Part shown: positions 41,586-50,404 of the stretch, piece by piece | Layout: each line of letters begins with the position of its first letter | Numbering within the stretch: position 1 is the first letter of the stretch | NCBI RefSeq assembly: GCF_011605345.1 | Contig: NZ_JAAOXM010000008.1 | Span: forward strand, 275,987 to 339,986 | Direction: 5' to 3' | Source: Burkholderia sp. D-99 | GTDB taxonomy: Bacteria > Pseudomonadota > Gammaproteobacteria > Burkholderiales > Burkholderiaceae | Length of the DNA: 64,000 bases | Position numbers and translations under genes: made by a program | Notes under the pieces: model-generated | What the model saw: the letters and a program-made list of their open reading frames with translations, nothing else | The model's database searches: none | What the model was told of the DNA's origin: nothing

Positions 41586-43139
41586 TCAAGCCGGCAACGC
41601 AAACCGCGTCACGGCGTCCCGCAGCGCCTCGGCCTGATCGCGCAGCGAATGCGCGGCGGCCGCGGCTTCTTCGACGAGCGCCGCGTTTTGCTGCGTTACC
41701 TGGTCCATCTCGCCCACCGCGCGATTGACCTGCTCGATCCCGGCGCTCTGTTCGCGCGACGCATGGCTGATCTCGTCGAGGATCTCGTTCACGCGCCGCA
41801 CTGACTGCACGATCTCGGCCATCGTCTCGCCCGCGTGCGTGACGAGCGCCGCGCCTTGCTCGACGGTCTCGTTCGACGACACGATCAGCGACTTGATCTC
41901 CTTCGCGGCCGTCGCCGAGCGTTGCGCGAGCGAGCGCACTTCGGCCGCGACCACCGCGAAGCCGCGGCCCTGTTCGCCGGCACGCGCCGCTTCGACGGCC
42001 GCATTCAGCGCGAGGATGTTGGTCTGGAACGCGATCCCGTCGATCACGCCGATGATGTCGCCGATCTTGTGCGAGCGGTCGGTGATCTCGTTCATCGTGC
42101 GCACGACGTCGTCGACCACCGTGCTGCCGCGCGTCGCGACCTGCGCAGCCTGGCTGGCGAGCGATGCGGCCTGAGCGGCGCTGTCCGCGTTCTGCTTCAC
42201 GTTCGCGGTCATCTGGTCCATGCTCGACGCGGTCTGCACGAGCGCGGCCGCCTGCTCCTCGGTACGCTGCGACAGGTCCGTGTTGCCGGACGCGATCTCG
42301 CTTGCGCCCACGTTGATGTTCTCGGTACCCATCCGCACGCGCGACACCATGTCGATCAGCCCGCCTTGCATCGTGTGCAGCGCGTGCAGCAGGCTGCCGC
42401 GATCGTCGTGCTTCACGGCGACATGCGCGGTCAGGTCGCCCTGCGCGATGCGCTGCGCGGCGTCGAGTGCCACCTCCAGCTCGCCGCCGAGGTTCGCGCG
42501 CACGCTTTTCAGCACCAGCACCATCACGGCGGTCGCGATCCCGCCGAGCACGGTCGTCATCGCAAGCCAGCGGCCGACGCTTTCGAGCACGGCGGTGCGC
42601 ACGTCGTTCATGTACATGCCGGTCACGAGATACCAGTCCCACGGTGCGAAGCGCTGCACGGCGCTGGTTTTCTCCTGCGGCTTGTCGGCGCCCGGCTTCG
42701 GCCACAGATACTCGACGAAGCCCTTGCCGCCTTCGATGTTGCCGGCCTTCACGATCTCGACGAACAGGTGCTTGCCGTTCGGATCGGTGAAATTCGACAC
42801 GTCCTTGCCGTTGAGGTCGGCCTTGATCGGATGCATCACGATCACGGGCTTCGAGTCGTTGACGGAGATGTAGCCGTCGGCGCCGTAACGCATCGCGGCG
42901 ATCGCCTCGAGCGCCTTCTGCTTGGCGTCGGCTTCCGGCAGCACGTTCTGCTGCGACAGCTTGTAGTAGTGGTCGGCCACGCTCGTGGCCTGCGCGACCA
43001 GCGACGCGAGCTGGTCGCGGCGATCCGTGATCATCGACGCGCGCGTCTGCCAGGCGCCGAGCCCGGCGATCACGAGCAGGCCGAGCCAGAGGATGACGAT
43101 CATCGAGGCGAGTTTCTGATTCAGGGAAAGATTGCGCAT
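41586..43139 (-). CDS. Methyl-accepting chemotaxis protein (sCache sensor)
   Basis: A 517-residue chemoreceptor. TM1 (about 10-30); a periplasmic single-Cache domain (AIAAMRYGADGYISVND, VMHPIKADLNGKDVS, FAPWDWYLVTGMYM); TM2 near 190-210; HAMP; then the signalling domain with the hairpin GIAFQTNILALNAAVEAARAG, split by family convention. No pentapeptide tether. Ligands of such Cache domains are often organic acids. Single gene. The start at 43139 gives the N-terminal helix directly. Confidence 0.93.
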   Translation of the reverse strand: MRNLSLNQKLASMIVILWLGLLVIAGLGAWQTRASMITDRRDQLASLVAQATSVADHYYKLSQQNVLPEADAKQKALEAIAAMRYGADGYISVNDSKPVIVMHPIKADLNGKDVSNFTDPNGKHLFVEIVKAGNIEGGKGFVEYLWPKPGADKPQEKTSAVQRFAPWDWYLVTGMYMNDVRTAVLESVGRWLAMTTVLGGIATAVMVLVLKSVRANLGGELEVALDAAQRIAQGDLTAHVAVKHDDRGSLLHALHTMQGGLIDMVSRVRMGTENINVGASEIASGNTDLSQRTEEQAAALVQTASSMDQMTANVKQNADSAAQAASLASQAAQVATRGSTVVDDVVRTMNEITDRSHKIGDIIGVIDGIAFQTNILALNAAVEAARAGEQGRGFAVVAAEVRSLAQRSATAAKEIKSLIVSSNETVEQGAALVTHAGETMAEIVQSVRRVNEILDEISHASREQSAGIEQVNRAVGEMDQVTQQNAALVEEAAAAAHSLRDQAEALRDAVTRFALPA

Positions 43140-43389
43140 GGTGTGTGGTCGGTCAGTCGTGGACGCTCGCCGGAACGGCGTGACGGGATATATGTCTTGA
43201 CGGCGCCCGACGTGCGTCGCCGTAGACGGGTTATCCCTAGGAACCGGTACCGTCGCCCATGCCTTTGACGCCAATACGGGTATCTATGCATATGCATAAC
43301 GGGCGTCGCTATACTGTCGGGGCGATTGTGTGCGCGCCGCGCGCCCGGTCTGGCGGCGCGGCGGCGAATGAAACCGAAAGGAGGCAACG

Positions 43390-44337
43390 ATGCGAATTCT
43401 GGTGGTGGGGGCCGGCGCGGTCGGCGGATACTTCGGCGGCCGGCTGGCCGCGGCGGGGCGCGACGTGACGTTCCTGGTGCGCGACGGCCGCGCGGCCGCG
43501 CTGGCGCGCGACGGGCTGCTGATCCGCAGCCCGCGCGGCGACCTGACGCTCGCGAACGTGCAGACCGTGCGCGCAGGCGATGCGGGGGCCGGCGTCGCGC
43601 CGTTCGACCTCGTGCTGCTGAGCTGCAAGGCGTACAGCCTCGACGATGCGATTCAGTCGTTCGCGCCGTTCGTCGGCCCGCAGACGCTGATCCTGCCGAT
43701 GCTCAACGGGATGCGTCATCTCGACGTGCTGCGCGACCGGTTCGGCGCCGCGCAGGTGCTCGGCGGGCTGTGCGTGATCGCGGCGACGCTCGATCGCGAG
43801 CAGCGCATCGTGCACCTCAACGACACGGCCGGGCTGTCGTTCGGCGAACTCGCGGGCGGTGAATCGCCGCGCGTGCGCGCGGTGGCCGACGTGTTCGGCG
43901 GCGCGGGCTTCGACGCGACGCTCAGCGACAACATCGCCGCACGGATGTGGGAGAAGTGGGTGTTCCTCGCGACGCTCGCCGCGAGCACGTCGCTGTTCCG
44001 CGGCTCGGTCGGCGACATCCTCGCCGCGCCCGACGGCCGCCGCCTGCTCGAGACGATGCTCGGCGAATGCAGCGCGATCGCCGAGCACAACGGCCACCGG
44101 CCCGACCCGACGGCGATCGAACGGATGCAGCGGATGGTGCTGACGCCGTCGCCGCTGACCGCGTCGATGCTGCGCGACGTCGAGAACCATGCGCGTGTCG
44201 AGGCCGATCACGTGATCGGCGACCTGCTCGCGCGCCGCGACCCGCAGGCGGCCGATGGGCTGTCGCTGCTGCGGATCGCGTACAACCACCTGAAGGCGTA
44301 TGAGGTGCGCACGGCACGCGAGCACGCGGCCGCGTAG
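43390..44337 (+). CDS. panE: 2-dehydropantoate 2-reductase (ketopantoate reductase)
   Basis: A 315-residue NADPH-dependent enzyme of pantothenate/CoA synthesis. The nucleotide motif is ILVVGAGAVGGYFGGRLAAAG; KAYSLDDAI, MLNGMRHLD, and ENIAARMWEKW-like DNIAARMWEKWVFLA carry the catalytic Lys/Glu region. AAAGGAGG precedes the ATG. Monocistronic. Burkholderia often hold several PanE-family members, so another keto acid substrate is possible. Confidence 0.85.
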   Translation: MRILVVGAGAVGGYFGGRLAAAGRDVTFLVRDGRAAALARDGLLIRSPRGDLTLANVQTVRAGDAGAGVAPFDLVLLSCKAYSLDDAIQSFAPFVGPQTLILPMLNGMRHLDVLRDRFGAAQVLGGLCVIAATLDREQRIVHLNDTAGLSFGELAGGESPRVRAVADVFGGAGFDATLSDNIAARMWEKWVFLATLAASTSLFRGSVGDILAAPDGRRLLETMLGECSAIAEHNGHRPDPTAIERMQRMVLTPSPLTASMLRDVENHARVEADHVIGDLLARRDPQAADGLSLLRIAYNHLKAYEVRTAREHAAA

Positions 44338-44540
44338 TCGTCGGGGCCGCCGGCTCAGGTGTGTCCCACGCCCGACGGACGGCGCCGGGCATCTCCCGTC
44401 CCGGCGCGTTCCGCGCTGCACAAATTTGCCATCCGGCGCCGTTTACGGCCGGAATGCGCAAAAAAGTATCGGAAATCAGGCGTAAAGTTGGTGGAGCCGC
44501 GCGCTCGATCGACCTACATTGCTTCCCATGCGACCGGTCG

Positions 44541-44578
44541 CGTCGCCGCGTGAAATTCGCGTCGCCGCGTGAAATTCG
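44541..44578. repeat. Perfect 19-bp tandem duplication upstream of the AraC gene
   Basis: CGTCGCCGCGTGAAATTCG occurs twice back to back (44541-44559 and 44560-44578), ending 54 bp before the regulator start. It may be a tandem half-site for the AraC protein or a recent slippage. Confidence 0.7.
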
Positions 44579-44632
44579 CGGCGCACGCGCGAAACGAGCC
44601 GGCCAGCGACACATGGGAATGGAGACGCCAAC

Positions 44633-45592
44633 ATGATGCACCCCGATCTGGAAGTGGTCGAAGTGCGACGCGACGAGTCGTTCAAGGTCTGGTCGCACGG
44701 CTATCCGTATCGCACGATCCGCTGGCACTTCCATCCCGAATTCGAGCTGCACCTGATCGTCGCGACGCGCGGCAAGTATTTCGTCGGCGACCACATCGGC
44801 TCGTTCGGCCCCGGCCATCTCGTGCTGCTCGGCCCGAATCTGCCGCACAACTGGGTCAGCGACATGGCCGAGGGCGAAACCGTCGAGCGCCGCAATCTCG
44901 TGATCCAGTTCGACCCGGCGTTCGTGCGCCGCTGCATGGACGCGTTTCCCGAATGCCGCGACGCGCAGGCACTTCTCGACGATGCGCGGCGCGGGGTCGG
45001 CTTCGACGCGGCCACCAGCGCTGCGATCGCGCCGCTGTTCGACGAACTGCTGGCAGCGCGCGGCATGCGCCGCATCGCACTGTTCATGACGATCCTCGAG
45101 CGGCTGTGCGGGGCGGCCGAACACACGCTGCTCGCGAGCCCCGCGTACGACCAGGCCGATGTCACGCCGACGCGGCTCAGCCATGCGCTGTCGTACATCG
45201 GCAAGAACCTCGCGTCCGAGCTGCGAGAATCCGATCTCGCGCAACTGACCGGGCAGAGCGTCAGCGCGTTCTCGCGTGCGTTCCACCGCCAGACGGGCAT
45301 GCCGTTCGTCCAGTACGTGAATCGTCTGCGGATTGAATCCGCATGCCAGATGCTGCTCGCCGACGACGCGAACATCACCGATATCTGCTTTCAGGCCGGC
45401 TTCAACAACGTGTCGAACTTCAACCGGCAGTTTCGCGCGGTGAAGGGGATGGCGCCGTCCGAATTTCGCGCGCTGCAGCGCCTGAACGCGCGCAGCCGCG
45501 AGCTGGCACTGCACGCGGCGCCCACCGGCAATCCGCTGCCGCCGCGTGTCGTGACGCCCGGCGTACCCGAACTCGCGCCGCACCCCGGATGA
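44633..45592 (+). CDS. AraC-family regulator with cupin sensor
   Basis: A 319-residue regulator. The N-terminal cupin reads WHFHPEFELHLIVATRGKYF and GPGHLVLLGPNLPHNW. The C-terminal double HTH reads LAQLTGQSVSAFSRAFHRQTG and ICFQAGFNNVSNFNRQFRAVKG. It lies 119 bp upstream of a sugar ABC transporter operon on the same strand and should control it in response to the substrate or its metabolite. A second ATG three bases downstream is equally possible. Confidence 0.88.
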   Translation: MMHPDLEVVEVRRDESFKVWSHGYPYRTIRWHFHPEFELHLIVATRGKYFVGDHIGSFGPGHLVLLGPNLPHNWVSDMAEGETVERRNLVIQFDPAFVRRCMDAFPECRDAQALLDDARRGVGFDAATSAAIAPLFDELLAARGMRRIALFMTILERLCGAAEHTLLASPAYDQADVTPTRLSHALSYIGKNLASELRESDLAQLTGQSVSAFSRAFHRQTGMPFVQYVNRLRIESACQMLLADDANITDICFQAGFNNVSNFNRQFRAVKGMAPSEFRALQRLNARSRELALHAAPTGNPLPPRVVTPGVPELAPHPG

Positions 45593-45711
45593 TCGCGGGG
45601 CCGCGGCCCGCCTGACTTTCCCCACCGTTTCACCCAGCCGATCGCGCCGCTCACGTCGCGAGGGGCTCACTCACCCACGAAAAAGCTGCACACAATTTCG
45701 GAGACACCGTC

Positions 45712-46656
45712 ATGACGCACGCATCGCCCGCTTCATCCCCTCGTCGCGCCGCCCGCATGGCGGCCGTTGCCGCGCTCGCCGTCGCGGCCTTGTTGCCCGC
45801 CACCGCCGTGCAGGCCGCACCGCTGCGGATCGGCATGACGTTCCAGGAACTGAACAACCCGTATTTCGTGACGATGCAGAAGGCGTTGAACGACGCGGCT
45901 GCGTCGATCGGCGCGCAGGTTTTCGTCACCGACGCGCATCACGACGTCAGCAAGCAGGTGAGCGACGTCGAGGACATGCTGCAGAAGAAGATCGACATCC
46001 TGCTCGTGAACCCGACCGATTCGACCGGCATCCAGTCGGCGATCACGCAGGCGAAGAAGGCCGGCGCGGTGGTCGTGGCCGTCGATGCGAACGCGAACGG
46101 CCCGGTCGATTCGTTCGTCGGCTCGAAGAACTACGACGCGGGCCTGATGTCGTGCGACTACCTCGCGAAAGCGCTCGGCGGCAGCGGCGAGGTGGCGATT
46201 CTCGACGGCATTCCGGTCGTGCCGATTCTCGAACGCGTGCGCGGCTGCAAGGCGGGGCTCGCGAAATACCCGAACGTGAAGCTGGTCGATACGCAAAACG
46301 GCAAGCAGGAGCGCGCGACCGCGCTGTCGGTGACCGAGAACCTGATTTCCGCGCACCCGAAGCTGAAGGGCATCTTCAGTGTGAACGACGGCGGCGCGAT
46401 GGGTGCGCTCGCCGCGATCGAGAGCTCGGGCAAGGACATCAAACTGACGAGCGTCGACGGCGCGCCCGAGGCGATCGCCGCGATCCAGAAGCCGAACTCG
46501 AAGTTCATCGAGACGACCGCGCAGTTCCCGGCCGACCAGGTGCGTATCGCGCTCGGCATCGCGATCGCGCGGAAGTGGGGCGCGACGGTGCCGAAGGCGA
46601 TCCCGGTCGATGTGAAGGTGGTCGATCGCGGCAACGCGAAGGGCTTCAGCTGGTGA
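45712..46656 (+). CDS. Sugar/polyol ABC transporter, periplasmic binding protein (RbsB-like)
   Basis: A 314-residue periplasmic protein. The signal peptide ends near AVQAAPL. LRIGMTFQELNNPYFVTMQKA, INPTDS-like LLVNPTDSTGIQSAI, FVGSKNYDAGLMSCDYL and ISVNDGGAMGALAAIE are typical of the pentose-type 1 family. It captures a sugar or sugar alcohol for the following ATPase and permease. GGAGA precedes the ATG. First gene of the operon. Confidence 0.9.
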   Translation: MTHASPASSPRRAARMAAVAALAVAALLPATAVQAAPLRIGMTFQELNNPYFVTMQKALNDAAASIGAQVFVTDAHHDVSKQVSDVEDMLQKKIDILLVNPTDSTGIQSAITQAKKAGAVVVAVDANANGPVDSFVGSKNYDAGLMSCDYLAKALGGSGEVAILDGIPVVPILERVRGCKAGLAKYPNVKLVDTQNGKQERATALSVTENLISAHPKLKGIFSVNDGGAMGALAAIESSGKDIKLTSVDGAPEAIAAIQKPNSKFIETTAQFPADQVRIALGIAIARKWGATVPKAIPVDVKVVDRGNAKGFSW

Positions 46657-46718
46657 ACGACGTGCAATGCGACGCGAAGGGCGGCGGCTCGGCCAGCGCC
46701 TTTCGCACGGAGAAGCCG

Positions 46719-48239
46719 ATGGACACGATACTCAGGCTCAGCCACATCACGAAGCGCTTTCCGGGTGTGAAGGCGTTGTCCGGCATTCACCTGGAGATTG
46801 CGCGCGGCGAGATTCACGCGCTGCTCGGCGAGAACGGCGCGGGCAAGTCGACGCTGATGAAGATTCTGTGCGGCATTCATCAGCCGGATACCGGCACGAT
46901 CGAGATCGACGGCGCGGTGCGTCATTTTGCGGACTATCACGACGCGGTTGCGGCGGGTGTCGGCATCGTGTTTCAGGAATTCAGCCTGATCCCGCACCTC
47001 GACGCCGTCGACAACCTGTTCCTCGGCCGCGAGCTGCGCAACCGCTGGGGCGCACGCGATCGAAAGCGGATGCGCCACGCGGCGGCCGCGATCTTCGCGC
47101 GGCTCGGGGTGGCGATCGATCTCGATGCGCCGATCCGCGCGCTGTCGGTCGCGCAGCAGCAGTTCGTCGAGATCGGCAAGGCGCTGTCGCTCGACGCGCG
47201 CATCCTGATCCTCGACGAACCGACCGCCACGCTCACGCCGGCCGAGGCCGGGCACCTGTTCGCGATCATGCGCGAGCTGAAGCGGCAGGGCGTCGCGATG
47301 ATCTTCATCTCGCATCATCTCGAGGAAATCTTCGCGGTGTGCGACCGTATCACGGTGCTGCGCGACGGCCAGTATGTGGCGACGACCGATGTTGCGCGCA
47401 CCGATGTCGAGCAACTGGTGCGGATGATGGTCGGCCGGCGGATCGAGAGCAGTTTTCCGCCGAAGCCGGCGCGCGCGGCCGATGCGCCGCGGGTGCTGGA
47501 GGTCGATGCGCTGCAGATCGAGCGCGACGGGCCCGTGAACCGCTTCGCGCTGCATGCCGGCGAAATTCTCGGCTTCGCCGGGCTGGTCGGCTCCGGCCGC
47601 ACGGAAACCGCGCTCGCGGTGATCGGCGCGACGCGTGCGCATCGCAAGGACGTGCGCGTGCGCGGTGTGGCCGCGAAGCTCGCCGATCCAGCCGACGCGC
47701 TGCGCGCGGGTATCGGCATCCTGCCCGAAAGCCGCAAGACGGAAGGGCTCGTCACGTCGTTCTCGATCCGCGACAACATCTCGCTGAACAACCTCGGCAA
47801 GTACCGGTCGATGCGCTGGCTGATCGACAGCCGCGGCGAAGCGCGCGCGACGCACGACGTGATGCGGCGTGTCGGCGTGAAGGCACCGTCGATCCACACC
47901 GAGGTCGCGACATTGTCCGGCGGCAACCAGCAGAAGGTCGTGATCGCGCGCTGGCTGAACCACCACACGTCGGTGCTGATCTTCGACGAGCCGACGCGCG
48001 GCATCGACGTCGGCGCGAAAGCCGAAATCTACGGGCTGATGCGCGAACTCACCGCGCGCGGCTACGCCATCATCATGATCTCGTCCGAATTGCCGGAAAT
48101 CGTCGGCATGTGCGACCGCGTCGCCGTGTTCCGGCAGGGCCGCATCGAGGCGACGCTCGAAGGCGACGAGATCGATCCTGACACGGTCATGACCTATGCC
48201 ACGGCCGGCACGCGAGGAGCGACCCATGAACCTGCCTGA
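46719..48239 (+). CDS. Sugar/polyol ABC transporter, tandem ATPase (RbsA-like)
   Basis: A 506-residue protein with two ABC domains. First: GENGAGKSTLMKILCG and LDEPTATLTPAE; second: degenerate Walker A LVGSGRTETAL and LSGGNQQKVVIARWL, FDEPTRGIDVG. This one-good, one-degenerate Walker A pattern is normal for the family. GGAGAAG supports the ATG at 46719; a GTG at 46653 overlapping the previous stop is the alternative. It powers the transporter. Confidence 0.9.
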   Translation: MDTILRLSHITKRFPGVKALSGIHLEIARGEIHALLGENGAGKSTLMKILCGIHQPDTGTIEIDGAVRHFADYHDAVAAGVGIVFQEFSLIPHLDAVDNLFLGRELRNRWGARDRKRMRHAAAAIFARLGVAIDLDAPIRALSVAQQQFVEIGKALSLDARILILDEPTATLTPAEAGHLFAIMRELKRQGVAMIFISHHLEEIFAVCDRITVLRDGQYVATTDVARTDVEQLVRMMVGRRIESSFPPKPARAADAPRVLEVDALQIERDGPVNRFALHAGEILGFAGLVGSGRTETALAVIGATRAHRKDVRVRGVAAKLADPADALRAGIGILPESRKTEGLVTSFSIRDNISLNNLGKYRSMRWLIDSRGEARATHDVMRRVGVKAPSIHTEVATLSGGNQQKVVIARWLNHHTSVLIFDEPTRGIDVGAKAEIYGLMRELTARGYAIIMISSELPEIVGMCDRVAVFRQGRIEATLEGDEIDPDTVMTYATAGTRGATHEPA

Positions 48240-49239
48240 TTCTTCTTCCACGCCTTCCACGACGCTCGCGGCCGCCGCCGGAAACGGCGACGCACCGCCG
48301 CCACGCGCGATGTGGGCGCAGTTGCGACGCTCGACGCTGTTCTATCCGCTCGTCGGCCTGATCGTCGTGTGCATCGCGATGATGATCGCGAGCCCGAGCT
48401 TCCTGTCTGCCGCGAACCTCGAAAACGTGCTGCGCCAGGTGTCGATCAACGCGATCATCGCGGTCGGCATGACCTGCGTGATCCTGACCGGCGGGATCGA
48501 CCTGTCGGTCGGCTCGGTGATGGCGCTGTCGGGCACGCTGGCGGCCGGGCTGATGGTCGCGGGCATGAACGCGGTGGCCGCGCTCGCGATCGGCATCGCG
48601 GTCGGCCTCGGTTTCGGTTTCCTGAACGGCGTGTTCGTCGCGTTCGCGGGGATGCCGCCGATCATCGTCACGCTCGCGACGATGGGCATCGCGCGCGGCC
48701 TGGCGCTGATCTACACGGGCGGCTATCCGATCGACGGGCTGCCCGACTGGGTCGCGTTCTTCGGCAGCGGCAAGGTGCTCGGCATCCAGGCGCCCGTGCT
48801 GATCATGCTGGTGGTGTACGCAATCGCGTGGCTGCTGCTCGACCGGATGCCGTTCGGCCGCTACGTGTATGCGATCGGCGGCAACGAGCAGGCGACGCGG
48901 CTCACCGGCGTGCGCGTCGCGCGCGTGAAGCTGATCGTCTACACGCTGGCCGGGCTCACGTCGGCGCTCGCCGCGATCGTGCTGACCGGGCGGCTGATGA
49001 GCGGGCAACCGAACGCGGGCGTCGGCTTCGAGCTCGACGCGATCGCGGCTGTCGTGATGGGCGGCACGTCGATCTCGGGCGGCCGCGGCGCGATCCTCGG
49101 CACGCTGGTCGGTGCGCTGCTGCTCGGCGTGCTCAACAACGGGCTGAACATGATTGGCGTGAACCCGTATGTGCAGAACGTGATCAAGGGCGGAATCATC
49201 CTGCTCGCGATCTACATCAGCCGCGAACGGTCGCGGTAA
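48226..49239 (+). CDS. Sugar/polyol ABC transporter, permease (RbsC-like)
   Basis: A 337-residue membrane protein with about ten helices. ILTGGIDLSVGSVMALSG and GGTSISGGRGAILGTLVGAL are the conserved RbsC motifs. A short hydrophilic N-terminus precedes the first helix. GCGAGGAGCG supports the start at 48226, which overlaps the ATPase gene by 14 bp. Confidence 0.92.
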   Translation: MNLPDSSSTPSTTLAAAAGNGDAPPPRAMWAQLRRSTLFYPLVGLIVVCIAMMIASPSFLSAANLENVLRQVSINAIIAVGMTCVILTGGIDLSVGSVMALSGTLAAGLMVAGMNAVAALAIGIAVGLGFGFLNGVFVAFAGMPPIIVTLATMGIARGLALIYTGGYPIDGLPDWVAFFGSGKVLGIQAPVLIMLVVYAIAWLLLDRMPFGRYVYAIGGNEQATRLTGVRVARVKLIVYTLAGLTSALAAIVLTGRLMSGQPNAGVGFELDAIAAVVMGGTSISGGRGAILGTLVGALLLGVLNNGLNMIGVNPYVQNVIKGGIILLAIYISRERSR

Positions 49240-49286
49240 CTATTCAATCGATCAGCTATCCATATCATCAACGAAAGAGACAACTC

Positions 49287-50375
49287 ATGACGACACCCGA
49301 AGCCCCGCCGCGGATGACCGCGGTCGTCTGCCACGGTCCCGAGGACTATCGCGTCGAACAGGTCGCGAAGCCGCGCCCCGGCGCGAACGAACTCGTGATC
49401 CGCATCGCCGCGTGCGGCATCTGCGCAAGCGACTGCAAGTGCTATACGGGCGCGAAGATGTTCTGGGGCGGCCCGAGCCCGTGGGTCAAGGCGCCCGTGA
49501 TTCCCGGCCACGAATTCTTCGGCCATGTCGAGGCGCTCGGCGACGGCGCGGCCGAGCATTTCGGCGTGACGGTGGGCGACCGCGTGATCGCCGAGCAGAT
49601 CGTGCCGTGCGGCAAGTGCCGCTATTGCAGGTCGGGGCAATACTGGATGTGCGAAGTGCACAACATCTTCGGCTTCCAGCGCGACGTGGCCGACGGCGGG
49701 ATGGCCGAATACATGCGCATTCCGCCGACCGCGCTCGTCCACAAGATCCCGCTCGGCGTGTCGCTTGAAGACGCCGCGATCATCGAGCCGCTGTCGTGCG
49801 CGATCCACACGGTGAACCGCGGCGACCTGCAGCTCGACGATGTGGTCGTGATCGCCGGAGCGGGCCCGCTCGGGCTGATGATGACGCAGGTCGCGCACCT
49901 GAAGACGCCGAAGAAGCTCGTCGTGATCGACCTGATCGACGAACGGCTCGAACTCGCGCGGCAATACGGTGCCGACGTGACGATCAACCCGAAGCGCGAC
50001 GACGTGCGCGAGATCGTCAGGTCGCTCACCGACGGCTACGGCTGCGACGTCTACATCGAGACGACCGGCGCGCCGGTCGGCGTGAGCCAGGGGCTCGACC
50101 TGATCCGCAAGCTCGGCCGCTTCGTCGAATTCAGCGTGTTCGGCGAGGATGCGACCGTCGACTGGTCGATCATCGGCGACCGCAAGGAACTCGACGTGCG
50201 CGGCGCGCACCTGGGGCCCTACTGCTACCCGATCGCGATCGACCTGCTCGCACGCGGGCTCGTCACGTCGAAAGGCATCGTCACGCACGATTTCGCGCTC
50301 GAGGAATGGGACGACGCGATCCGCGTCGCGAAATCGCCCGAATCGATCAAGGTGCTGCTGAAACCGGCTCGCTGA
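49287..50375 (+). CDS. Zinc-dependent polyol dehydrogenase
   Basis: A 362-residue medium-chain dehydrogenase. Catalytic zinc ligands: CGICASDCKCY and GHEFFGHVEALG; structural zinc: CGKCRYCRSGQYWMC; nucleotide motif VIAGAGPLGLMM. GAKMFWGGPSPWVKAPVIPG resembles erythritol/L-threitol dehydrogenases, so a tetritol or pentitol is a reasonable substrate. It oxidises the imported alcohol to a ketose for the kinase that follows. No biochemical proof from sequence alone. Confidence 0.85.
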   Translation: MTTPEAPPRMTAVVCHGPEDYRVEQVAKPRPGANELVIRIAACGICASDCKCYTGAKMFWGGPSPWVKAPVIPGHEFFGHVEALGDGAAEHFGVTVGDRVIAEQIVPCGKCRYCRSGQYWMCEVHNIFGFQRDVADGGMAEYMRIPPTALVHKIPLGVSLEDAAIIEPLSCAIHTVNRGDLQLDDVVVIAGAGPLGLMMTQVAHLKTPKKLVVIDLIDERLELARQYGADVTINPKRDDVREIVRSLTDGYGCDVYIETTGAPVGVSQGLDLIRKLGRFVEFSVFGEDATVDWSIIGDRKELDVRGAHLGPYCYPIAIDLLARGLVTSKGIVTHDFALEEWDDAIRVAKSPESIKVLLKPAR

Positions 50376-50404
50376 CGGCCGGCGTGCGCCTCACCGGAGA
50401 CATC

